In this document: positions 43,301-50,350 of the stretch, one piece after another | Position numbering within the stretch: position 1 is the stretch's first letter | Layout: the number at the start of each line of letters is the position of its first letter | Assembly: GCF_035083965.1 (NCBI RefSeq) | Contig: NC_089725.1 | Location: 29,273,925-29,337,924, forward strand | DNA: 64,000 nucleotides | Origin: Branchiostoma lanceolatum | Lineage: Eukaryota; Chordata; Leptocardii; Amphioxiformes; Branchiostomatidae | Direction of reading: 5' to 3' | The notes under the pieces: generated by a model | What the model saw: the letters and a program-made list of their open reading frames with translations, nothing else | What the model was told of the DNA's origin: nothing | Databases searched by the model: none | Made by a program: the position numbers and the translations under genes

Positions 43301-45330
43301 AACGGCCACGGTACTGATTCCGAGCTCCGTGCAGGCTCGAAAAACGCGGATGGCGATTTCACCTGTTGGGAGAGGGCAGACATCGAAAAATCATGTTAGA
43401 CTACATGTGTATCTTTCGTAGAACATGTCACATGTCAGGGCTCGAAATACTGGGAGCATGTGCACCTTTGTACACCCAAAATTGGAGCTCTGCACGCAAT
43501 TTTGAACTGTAGATGCACCTGTACACAAAGATAATTGTGTAGGCTGTTGCTGACATTCTATTCCGAATTATTTTCTGTGCACCTTCAATTTTTGGTTAGG
43601 TGACCCAGTGCACCTGTTCCCAAAGATGAGCCCTGACATGTACAGGCCAGAATACCTCCTCACCTTAGCTATCTCTATGTATTCGGGTACGTTCAAGTAC
43701 GCGGCGACAGCGGGAAGACCCTTCCCTATGAGGTAGGCTTCATCTGCCTTCTGTCTGTACGTCTGTAATCTGTCCTGCTCGGAGAACACCCCCACCGTGC
43801 TCATGCCGAGCTCGTGGCAGGCACGGAAAATGCGGATGGCAATCTCACCTGCACACCCCAAAACAAGACGCTGTCAAACAGCAGCCTCCGTTGCAGACTC
43901 CTTCCGGCTGTTTTCTTTTACTCTCCAAGCAGAGGAGTGGGTCCGGCTGGTTTTTGACATGTTTTAAGGCATTTTTGTCAGCTTTCGATTTTGTCCCATT
44001 TTCTTCATGGTTGGCGACATAAAGAAAATGGGACAAAAACGCCGAAAAACACATAAAAAACAGCCTGACTTAGTTCCAGCTTTCCTCTGCTTGGACAGTA
44101 GTTTTCTTTTTCAAGCCTTAATTCTCTGCCAGCAATAAGAAAGAAAACAGTAACTTGGAAAAGAAAAAAAACGGAGGGAGTCTGCAACGGAGGCTAGTCA
44201 AACAGGTGGTCAAATTAAAGTACCAGTGAAATGAAATTTCCTCTACAATTCACATCAAAATTTTGTCTTTTCTGAAGACATCTAATAAATATGTAATCTT
44301 TAACTCAGTGGTCTACTGTATGCTCTTTGGTGGGACAAATTAGCAACGGGTCCTGAAGTCACAGAAAGGACTAGGAGTCCTTTCTGTGATGTCACGACCT
44401 GTAGCTTATTCGTCCAACCAAAGAGCACAGTTGATTTAAAGATTACACAGATGCATTTAGAAAAGAGCAAATTCTTACATGAATGATAGAATAAAGTCCA
44501 CTTCACTGGCACTTAAATTGGCAAATTGTGAACTATGGCCAATTTGATTCCGTGAAGGATTGGATAATGTTGTGTATTGAAATTTTCAAGAATCATTTTG
44601 GAATCAGATTTTAAAGTTTCAAAAAGCTGGTGACTGTTGAGGTATATGTATATGTATAATATATATATGTATGGATTGATATGATTATACTTATGAAAAT
44701 ATATAGTACTTTATATGTAACAATAGGATGGCAAAATACAGTTTGGCATTAACATCTGATTTAGACAATTAATGATAGAAATTCTAGTATGGTAGTTTGG
44801 AAACAAAACAATTGCACAATGCACAAACTTTGCACAATGGCTTGGACAAACATCAAGCAAACCGAATGTTTGTTCTTAATATACAGTCAAACCTGTACAG
44901 GTGACCACTTCGGACCACCTGGCTAATATGACTACTTTTTGGTGGTCCCCTTACTACGTAGGGCCTTACATATAATTTTTCCCATTGACAAAAGGATTTA
45001 AGATTCAGAACCCTGGCTGTAGTACCACCTGTCTAAATAGACCAGATTTTAGGTCTTCTTGGGCAGGTTTGACTCTAACGTATATACCGTGGTAATAAGA
45101 CTCTGATGATGGGAAATGGCCCCAAACTTACCTCTGTTGGCAACCATGACCTTCTGTATGGGTTTGTCGGTCTGGGTGGCGGTCTCCGGCTGCGTGGAGT
45201 AGTGACTCCTAGATGCGGCGCCCCCCAGGGCACGGGCATGGCCCCCCAGGGTGGGGGCATGGCCGGTAACACGTAGCTGGGCCTGAGCCACACGCTGCAC
45301 ACACGCCACGGGGGACTGCAGACGGAACAT
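25393..45330 (-). CDS. PC: Pyruvate carboxylase, mitochondrial (1203 aa; 1212 with microexon)
   Basis: Biotin enzyme converting pyruvate, bicarbonate and ATP to oxaloacetate in the mitochondrial matrix. Exons: 45132-45330; 43664-43848 or 43178-43362; 40850-41015; 40224-40369; 39535-39652; 38747-38943; 38162-38238; 37285-37447; 36547-36729; 35870-36104; (34869-34895); 31418-31642; 30702-30858; 30094-30334; 29497-29746; 28736-28980; 28134-28313; 27391-27569; 27052-27127; 26104-26244; 25393-25641. All phases agree. Order: Arg/Ala-rich transit peptide without acidic residues to about 50; biotin carboxylase 60-510 (GGGGRGM ATP loop, [14 protein letters not shown]); carboxyltransferase from about 580 ([26 protein letters not shown], carboxylated Lys about K764 in SIK|DMAG); biotinyl Lys about K1169 in SAMKMEM. 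These sit 23-25 residues later than human K741 and K1144. The exon 13 acceptor has a C13 tract. Many introns carry MITEs. Confidence 0.97.
25538..25546 (-). other. Biotin attachment site region of PC (approximate)
   Basis: The terminal exon encodes [16 protein letters not shown] and [10 protein letters not shown], the biotinyl-carrier hammerhead. The lysine of A-M-K-M accepts biotin; by codon count it falls at about 25496-25500, within the stretch reading CATCTCCATCTTCAT on plus. Coordinates here are approximate to a few codons. Confidence 0.5.
26300..26380 (-). pseudogene. Partial copy of PC exon 20 start
   Basis: CCCATCTTGCTCTCCCATTG, then TTTGATGGACAGGGTCTTGC and TTCTCGATGG, repeats the first third of the exon at 26104-26244 (coding [12 protein letters not shown]) but lacks a good acceptor and the rest of the exon. 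It lies just upstream in the transcript. Confidence 0.7.
26589..26777. mobile_element. MITE, ACAGTCAAACCTG family
   Basis: The ends ACAGTCAAATCTG and CAGGTTTGACT are inverted. The interior has AATTATCTAAGGAACCACC and AAAAGTGG. Related copies are at 34563, 44883 and 56887. Confidence 0.75.
26828..26945. repeat. Short tandem repeat, about 48-bp unit
   Basis: AACCTGT(C/T)CTTGGTGCTGAACAC(T/C) followed by a CACACAT-type spacer occurs three times in a row in a PC intron. Confidence 0.7.
27662..27868 (-). pseudogene. Two partial copies of PC exon 18 start
   Basis: GGCCGGTCACTTTCTTCATG, then CCCTTCAGAATCTGGGGTG, at about 27688 and a more diverged CAGTCACTTTCCTTTCAT with AGGATCTGGGATGGAG at about 27820 repeat the acceptor and first codons ([10 protein letters not shown]) of the exon at 27391-27569. 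Each copy is followed by the same GGAGATTTTT-type intron sequence, so the unit spans the splice junction. Confidence 0.75.
30570..30620 (-). pseudogene. Partial copy of PC exon 13 donor end
   Basis: ACTCAAAGATGACATTGTCG, then GGGTAGCTAGTGTAGCC, repeats the last codons ([10 protein letters not shown]) and donor edge of the exon ending at 30702. The copy lies about 120 bp downstream in transcript sense. Confidence 0.7.
30921..31137. mobile_element. MITE, TACTGTAGATGCAGAAATGTTCGC family
   Basis: The ends TACTGTAGATGCAGAAATGT, TCGC and GCGAATTTCTGCATTTACAG, A are inverted copies. A related copy with a diverged right end lies at 58901-59100, and loose fragments with TTGCGGTGACCTCTCC occur at 36165 and 59618. 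Confidence 0.75.
31751..31939. mobile_element. MITE-like inverted-repeat element
   Basis: TGACCGTCTGTCACCAT with ACTGATTGGTTCTACT at the left pairs with AGTAGAACCAGTCAGTATGG, CAGACGGTCA at the right. No coding capacity. It lies in the PC intron upstream of exon 12 in the transcript. Confidence 0.7.
32637..32808. mobile_element. MITE-like palindromic element
   Basis: GACCCTGTTCATAT with CTATCATAGCCAGTTGAATT at the left pairs with AATTCAACTGGCTATGATAG and ATATGAACAGGGTC at the right. Confidence 0.75.
32935..33015. mobile_element. 80-bp element with TTAACCTTCTCCCTGCTG ends
   Basis: TTTAACCTTCTCCCTGCTG and CAGCAGGGAGAAGGTTAA are nearly perfect inverted ends around about 45 bp. The TTAA at each edge could be a TTAA-type target site, by inference. 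Confidence 0.7.
33279..33610. mobile_element. MITE-like element with GGGCTTTCTCCAGC ends
   Basis: GTAGCGTGCAGGGCTTTCTC, CAGC at the left pairs with GCTGGAGAAAGCCCTGGTAG, CG at the right, about 330 bp apart. Confidence 0.65.
34563..34700. mobile_element. Truncated MITE, ACAGTCAAACCTG family
   Basis: AAACCTGTACAAGTGACCAC at the left, TTTTTTGGTGGTCC and TTAGATAATTTTTCC inside, as in the copy at 44883. The right inverted end is not clear. Confidence 0.6.
34869..34895 (-). CDS. PC: Candidate 27-nt in-frame PC microexon
   Basis: An acceptor (CCACCATTCCAG) and donor (GAG|GTGAGC) bracket 27 nt encoding DPSDKRQRR. Entry and exit phases match the flanking exons (35870-36104 ends with one base of a Gly codon; 31418-31642 starts with the other two), so inclusion adds nine residues and skipping loses nothing. 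It would lengthen the linker after the biotin carboxylase domain (VVPPVPFG ... [11 protein letters not shown]) with a basic stretch. Human PC has no such insert here as far as I recall. Use is inferred from splice sites and phase only. Confidence 0.65.
35138..35320. mobile_element. Hairpin MITE, ACTCAAGCAACTGGAT family
   Basis: It begins GACATCCAGGTAGTAAGATA, CGC and has long arms TTACTCAAGCAACTGGATAC, AATTTTGAAACAGACGTTTC, paired with GAAACGTCTGACTGTTTCAA, AATTTTATCCAGTTGCTTGA, G. The loop contains AGACAGTGGATGCT-type sequence (on minus). Confidence 0.8.
36760..37290. repeat. Degenerate minisatellite in PC intron
   Basis: Units of roughly 55-65 bp built from TAGACCCAGGTTACCCACC, TCTATCC(T), AGGGTTAGAGTAGA and TACAGATAGACCC recur at least seven times with drift. 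It ends directly at the donor of the exon 37285-37447, so the last unit overlaps the splice site context. Confidence 0.75.
37520..38010. repeat. Dispersed repeat, two partial copies
   Basis: TTTGATCCACTCACACC, AAGTGTGGTGGGTTCTTT, GGCTCTCCTCAAACACAGGA and CCGAAGCTAGGCACCTGAGT define a repeat also present at 50662-50930. Copy one covers about 37533-37670 and copy two about 37775-38000. Function and class unknown to me; there are no clear inverted ends. Confidence 0.6.
38372..38475. mobile_element. Truncated hairpin MITE, ACTCAAGCAACTGGAT family
   Basis: Only the right half is present: GTCACTGATGAAAGGTAGTG, GATGCTACCTAAAATGTCTG, ACTGTTTC and CAGTTGCTTGAGTAAC. Confidence 0.65.
38970..39030 (-). 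pseudogene. Partial copy of PC exon 6 start
   Basis: GATCAAACAGGTGCACTATG, TTCCG and TTGTCACCTGCAC repeat TCGAACAGGTGCACAACGTT and TTGTCACCTGTGT at the 5' edge of the exon 38747-38943 (coding [12 protein letters not shown]). The copy lies directly upstream in the transcript and keeps the acceptor-like TGCAG/GTGACAA arrangement but not the frame. Confidence 0.65.
39050..39345 (-). mobile_element. tRNA-derived SINE (minus orientation)
   Basis: Read on minus, a B-box-like GAGTTCGATTCCC near 39340 is followed by GCTCGCCCAACATGCACGCT, ACTGGAAAGGGTT and, at the tail, AATGAACTGTAAAT, CTTCTCTGTCATAACCAGTG, GAAGATCAGCTCTTCAGTGA. The same body and tail occur at 61040-61310 on plus, which defines the family. 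Confidence 0.7.
41120..41305 (-). pseudogene. Two partial tandem copies of PC exon 3 start
   Basis: The acceptor region and first codons (ENDVDAI-PGY) of the exon 40850-41015 are repeated at about 41133-41160 and 41257-41290, together with intron sequence (AACAGGCTTACAAAAACATA, TC and AAAATGATAGAGGAGG). Unit length is about 130 bp. The second copy still reads [11 protein letters not shown] after an acceptor; neither continues into the rest of the exon. Confidence 0.8.
43178..43362 (-). CDS. PC: PC alternative exon 2b
   Basis: 185 nt with acceptor CCCAACAG|GT and donor AAG|GTGACG. It encodes [20 protein letters not shown] through to [12 protein letters not shown], the N-terminal strand-helix unit of the biotin carboxylase domain (residues 67-128). 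Relative to exon 2a it differs at 15 of 62 residues, including [15 protein letters not shown] where 2a has [15 protein letters not shown]. It is closer to human PC in [11 protein letters not shown] and [10 protein letters not shown]. No stop or damaged site. Confidence 0.85.
43431..43640. mobile_element. MITE between the two PC alternative exons
   Basis: It begins CATGTCAGGGCTCGAAATAC and ends GATGAGCCCTGACATG; the ends are inverted copies. Its 210 bp make up most of the 301-bp intron separating exons 2a and 2b. The interior repeats TGCACCTGT(A/T)C and AATTTTTGGT / ACCCAAAATT pieces. Confidence 0.7.
43664..43848 (-). CDS. PC: PC alternative exon 2a
   Basis: 185 nt with acceptor GGTGTGCAG|GT and donor AAG|GTGAGG. 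It encodes [20 protein letters not shown] through to [12 protein letters not shown]. It occupies the same place in the protein as exon 2b and shares entry phase 1 and exit phase 0, so only one of the two can be used in a functional mRNA. Core residues matching E. coli biotin carboxylase R16, R19 and E23 (R-x-x-R-A-C-x-E) are kept in both versions. Confidence 0.88.
43883..44195. mobile_element. Outer MITE carrying a nested second element
   Basis: The ends CAGCCTCCGTTGCAGACTCC and GGAGTCTGCAACGGAGGCTA are 19 of 20 inverted matches, flanked by a perfect 9-bp duplication GTCAAACAG (43874-43882 and 44196-44204). The body is interrupted at about 43920 by the TACTCTCCAAGC element. Confidence 0.85.
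43920..44101. mobile_element. Inner nested MITE (second copy of the 17658 family)
   Basis: TACTCTCCAAGCAGAGGAGT at the left, inverted CCTCTGCTTGGACAGTA at the right, with a GTTTTCTTT duplication on both sides (8-9 bp). The internal arms CCCATTTTCTTCATG / ATAAAGAAAATGGG pair. Edges are accurate to about 2 bp. Confidence 0.8.
44287..44460. mobile_element. Long-arm inverted repeat
   Basis: ATGTAATCTTTAACTCAGTG with GTATGCTCTTTGGTGGGAC at the left pairs with GTCCAACCAAAGAGCACAGT and TTTAAAGATTACACAGAT at the right. The centre is a perfect CAGAAAGGACTAGGAGTCCT, TTCTG hairpin. Confidence 0.75.
44883..45074. mobile_element. MITE, ACAGTCAAACCTG family, next to PC exon 1
   Basis: ACAGTCAAACCTGTACAGGT, GACCACTT at the left; GGGCAGGTTTGACT at the right. 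It ends about 57 bp from the donor of PC exon 1 (exon edge 45132). Confidence 0.8.
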
Positions 45331-45406
45331 GGCGGGTGTGGAGGCTGCCTAGGCCTGGGGAGTACAACAAAACAAGGATATCAGAACTGGCAGACTTCAT
45401 CCTCTA

Positions 45407-45823
45407 CTAGGGGTGGATACCGGTTCGGCTTGATAAGGTCCAAGTCCAAGTTTAGGTCCAGAGATTTAGGTTCAGGTCCGGACCTGAACCTGGACCTGAT
45501 CCTGTCCAGTTGATGTTTTGTTTTATTAGACCAATATTAAGCATAGAGAATTGATACCGACACGCACAACTATAAACCTTTCATGGTGAGAAGACTTTCA
45601 AGATAAACTAGTGTTTGATATTTGAATGTTACACTTATTTAAATGCCTTTTTTGTCAGAGGCGAGACTCAAAACACTTATCAAACAAAATAGAAAAATAT
45701 ATTTGTACTTTGTTCAGTTTTTTTTGGACTCAGGTTTTTGGCTTTCAGGTTTTTTGGACTCGGTTCTTGGATGTACGTTATAAAGGTCCGAATCAGGTCC
45801 AGCGAACCAGTATCCACCCCTAC
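45407..45823. mobile_element. hAT-like MITE in the PC 5' intron
   Basis: The ends TAGGGGTGGATACCGGTTCG and CGAACCAGTATCCACCCCTA are inverted and flanked by CCTCTACT copies, an 8-bp duplication give or take one base. TAGGGGTGG ends with an 8-bp duplication are typical of hAT elements. The interior is rich in AGGTCC(A/G) repeats. Confidence 0.75.
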
Positions 45824-45857
45824 CCTCTACTGCTCTCAGAATCATCCAGTCCTACAA

Positions 45858-45930
45858 ACACTGAGCACTTTCCATCAAAAGCAATCTAAAGAATCTATAT
45901 ATTGTTTTTGATGGAAAGTGCTCAGTGTTT
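45858..45930. repeat. Hairpin repeat
   Basis: CACTGAGCACTTTCCATCAA, AA is followed after 25 bp by the inverse TTTTTGATGGAAAGTGCTCA, GTG. Likely a small MITE or part of one. Confidence 0.65.
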
Positions 45931-48900
45931 CTTCTAATGCCTGTAGGACTGATGTGTTTATAGAGTATCTTATACTGTTGTATATCATGATTTAGAATTT
46001 GCCTGTGAACTGATTGAGGTATCACATGTAGTTGGAACAGGCTGATTTTATCATGGACCAATGCAGGTAAGATTTGATTTCATTTCTTTATTTGCTTGTA
46101 AAAAAAAGTGCAGCCAGAGCTACCCAACTAGCCGACGGCTATTACAAAGCATGGATGCAGGCACATATAAAAAACACCTGCACAGCTCCAATCTTACCTG
46201 CACTACACTGCATATGCAGGTGGTAATTCCAGCCCTACAGTACAGGTTTTACAGTCCGTCAGACATGTCAGAGGGGACTTTGAGCCAACAGTTCTGTAAA
46301 CCCACCATATCTGTTTGCACTGTGGTTAGTGCTTATCTCTTTTATACAGCATGTTACACTGTGGGTACCCAAAACCAGCTGTGTGCCTGTGTAATGTCAG
46401 TCTCTTGATAAATAAAGAAATAAATTACGGCGAAATTATATCACTGTAGCTACACAGTAGCAGCAGTTTCTATTGTTTGCTGGAAGTTTGTTGAACCATA
46501 CTATTCTTTTGAATCCATTCCTGGTGTTACTGAAGATCTTAGGGATCAATTTCTGCGTTGGCAATTGCAGTTCAACTTTGATTTGCATTTAGGGATCTAA
46601 TGTCACAGTTTGGTGGGGAAAAGGTCAAAACAACAACGTATGGAAAAATCACATTTTTGTGGTATCATGATTTTGCAGGGGAGAGGCACTGCAAAAATAA
46701 AACCACAACCAGTCATATAAAGATCTACAGTATTAAAATACTGGACTAAGTATGAAAAGATCCATTCCCAGGTAATTACTGAGGCAGGAAAATTGTACAT
46801 CAGGGGATGATGTTTTTCCGCTTCTCATATGAAGCATGATAAAATACAATCCATCAGGGACAATGACATTCCAAATCTACCATCAATTCATACACTATTA
46901 CATACATGTAGTGTTACTATTAGTAACATTACATGTACAGCAAAGGTGTTGCAATATTCAACTAGGATAGCTGTCGAAATGTTGGCACTAGTTCCATTTT
47001 TGGTTGTGAAATAAGAACATTGTGATTATTGAACTACCAACCAGATCAAGGACATTATATAGGACACTATATGTCCTTGACCTGATGAAAGTATTTACGA
47101 ATCTAGGATATTGGAGTTTTTTTGTCTGTAGCCAAATATTTGTTATTGGCCATTTTGATAGTCTCCTACCTTGTAATCTAAAACTTGGAAAGCTGTTACA
47201 ATATTAACAGCAAATGGTTATACTATAGTATAATATTTGCACAAATTTAAAGTCTATTAGACAAAAGAATTATCTTTCTAGATGTTGCCCTAGGACATAC
47301 ATGTAGTAACCACATCAGTCAATGTCAGACACACATCACAGATTGTAGTATGGCTCTCCTACCTGTAATGTGGGAATAATAGATATAGATGCCGGCAATA
47401 TGGGGGTGCGCTTGTCTATAACGGCATTACGAACGACCTCTGCACTCACAGCCCAGGGGACTTTATCACTTACCTCTAATCTAGTCTTATTGACTTTTGA
47501 GTAGCGGGCAAATTATGTCACAGATTTTCTAGCTGTCCAGGAGGGGACTGTGCGATGACAGGCTACGCTGCAGGGGAAATTTTCAATGAGGGACGTCATG
47601 AATATAATATGGAGGAGGAGTGGCCACATTTTGTGGGAGTGGGAAATTTTTCTTTTCTTTCACTAACCAGAGAAATGAGAAAAAATGACAAAAGGACAAA
47701 AATGAAAAATTAGGGACAAAAATTGTCCTAATTGTTGAGTACATTTTTACATCATAGTTTTTTTTTTCACACACTTCGCCAAGCACGACCATGTGTCCTT
47801 CAAGCGTCCTTGGACCGATCACATGACGTGACCACAAGATTAATGCAAAACAGCTTTTTCAATGACTATTATATTTCTTAAGAGGATCATTCTTTAATCA
47901 GAACACATTACTCAGTATGCTGTAAATTATGCTGGAACCACAACTGTACTAGAACCAAATCTATGTTCAATTCTAATAGAACAGGCAGGGTCAAGTTAGG
48001 TCATTTATACCAAAGGCTGGTGGGATTTTATATGAAGTACTTTAACATAAATCAGCTGATACCATCTGTTTGGTGCCATATTGCATTATAGGGAAGTCAT
48101 ATGAACAGGATTAGGTGTATACCCCAGGGAAATAAATAACGGTGTTGATGGTCTTATTATGAACCACACGTGATGTAAATCACAATCCTACACAGTACAC
48201 ATACACACTGTACAGTACATAATTACAAATTGTCTTGTGATAGCATGTTTAGTTGATCAAAGTTGGTAAATCACATTATGGAGAAATTAAGCTGTTTGCC
48301 AAACTAAAAAAATTACACTGACCAGAATTTTCAGTTGGATTGCTCAGTCTTCTTCAGCTATCTGACCCAATTGCTCTAGACACAAGACTAAATTTATGTT
48401 TGTGTTGGCAGTTAAATTTTTCCATGTCTCCTGTGATTACCTACATGTATGTAGGTGCTTGATTTTGTTACCTGATTTTAACCTGGTGACTGGTTTAAGC
48501 TAGACTTTGAATCAATAACAACCGTTTTAGCATGACTGCCATGGTGACGGTGTTGACGTAACCCACTATAAATGTCAACACAATTTTGTTTCGGGAACTG
48601 ATTTATTGATTGTGCAAATACAATATGCCACCATCCTATATGACCATAATTTATAAGACTATTACAGTACAGTATTTGACTTGGCAGGGCTTACAAGTTA
48701 CAACTGTATGTAGCAAGGGTAATGTACTTCCTTCCAAGTCAACATCGAAAAATCTGTAAAATTCATCTATAACGGTTACCCCGAAAATAATGTGCATACT
48801 TTTTGTGAGACACTGGTAAGTGACAATGTACAGATCACAAAATTCTTAGGTTCATGCTTAGGCAAATCAGGGATCTAGAACTTGCCTGCTATATCAAAAC

Positions 48901-50350
48901 CTTATTCTTTTGCTAATTATTCATACAAATTTTTTGCTAATCAGTAATATCCCTTATTCAAATGTCAACCAAACAAAGAAGGCACAACCCTTGCTACTGC
49001 ATCAAAATATCAATACCTGGGGATATTTTCTGCACGCTTTTAGCTTTTAATTTAGCATAGAAAAATGCCTACACGTCTGAGGGTAAAGTTGCCCCCATAT
49101 AAAACTAAAAGAAGCCCACCAACCTAACAGCACCCCTGCTAGGCACAAGGACAGTCAGTAAATCTAAAACCTTGACATATCCATATAGTTTATGGTCATA
49201 CCATAACAGACTGGGGTCATTGACCTTGTTGGTGCTTATGAGTCTTGTGACTGTTTTCCGTGAAAATGTAACTTGACAAACACTGAAACAGTGTAATCAA
49301 AGAAACTGCTGAGTGGACAAAGAACAACAATAACATGGAGCGGCTTTGACGTAATTGGAATAATACAACCCTTTACTGGCACCGTTCCAAGATTTCAATG
49401 GGATCTGTGTCTGCCATTATGAAGCCCACTGACTGCACGTGGACTACGTGCTATATGCCATGTAGAATATCAATACTAATGTTTTAACCATAACAATAAC
49501 AATTGACAGTAAAAACGCCCCTTTTTTCGCTCCCCCTTCAGTTAATTGGAGAAAGCTGTTGATAATGAGGTGTTATTCTATGATGTCGAGGGAGGAGCAA
49601 CAAAAAATGCATGATGCAAGAATGATTTGTTACTGTCAGTTGTTTTCAGTAATATGCAAATGCATCGACGGCATGACTATAAAATGGCTGACAAATAATG
49701 TCTGTGCATAAAGTAACACAAATTTGGTGACTGATGAGAAATGCCACTCAGGAAAACAGGGACTTACCTTTGCCAATTATGGAAATCAACTCCACAAGAC
49801 GCTAACTGGCAAGTCTCTTCCTGTAGCAGCAAATTCTGCGACGTGGACAACGCGTCTGTCTTGACCAAAGAACGCCCTTGCAACAACTGTTCCACGGCTT
49901 GTTAATCTCTACCTAGAATACCGTCAAGTTGACCGCCATAGTTACGTGGAATGACTGCACAAATGAAGGGAAAATCCAGACGTGGCCTATTCCGTGCGGC
50001 CCGAACTGGTTAGGTCGCAAAATCAAACCGGTGCTCATTGATATCGTAGGTCGTTGACCTTTGACATATGCAGTGGACTACTCCAATGTTGATCAATATA
50101 TACAAACGTTGTTCATATCATTAGCGTTAAATCTACAAAATTAGTATACTTTGAAGTTTGGATATAATTAGTTGGGAATTATTGACATTATTGCGAATGA
50201 CATTTTCTCCCCTCGTTCGTATTTTTATGGAGAATTTCTGAAATTGAAGTTAAGTCCCCCTGTTCACGAATGGTTTCATCTGCACAAAATGGCGGACTGA
50301 ATTTTGATTTTCGACTTCTCTGTGTTTTGTTGGAATTTCTAGCTAAAACG

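Larger units (their letters stand above)
45331..50350. promoter_or_regulatory. PC 5'UTR intron and shared PC / TAF6L promoter
   Basis: PC exon 1 extends 24 nt upstream of its ATG to an acceptor (CTCCCCAG|GCC, exon edge 45354). A good donor on minus at 49767 (AAAG|GTAAGTCCC) marks a noncoding first exon from 49768 to roughly 49990; another possible donor edge is near 47371. TAF6L starts within about 300 bp, so the promoters probably overlap. AAAATGGCGG at about 50287 is YY1-like. The intron holds a hAT-like MITE (45407-45823) and a hairpin (45858-45930). 45940-47340 and 47400-49760 show only fragments. Confidence 0.55.
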
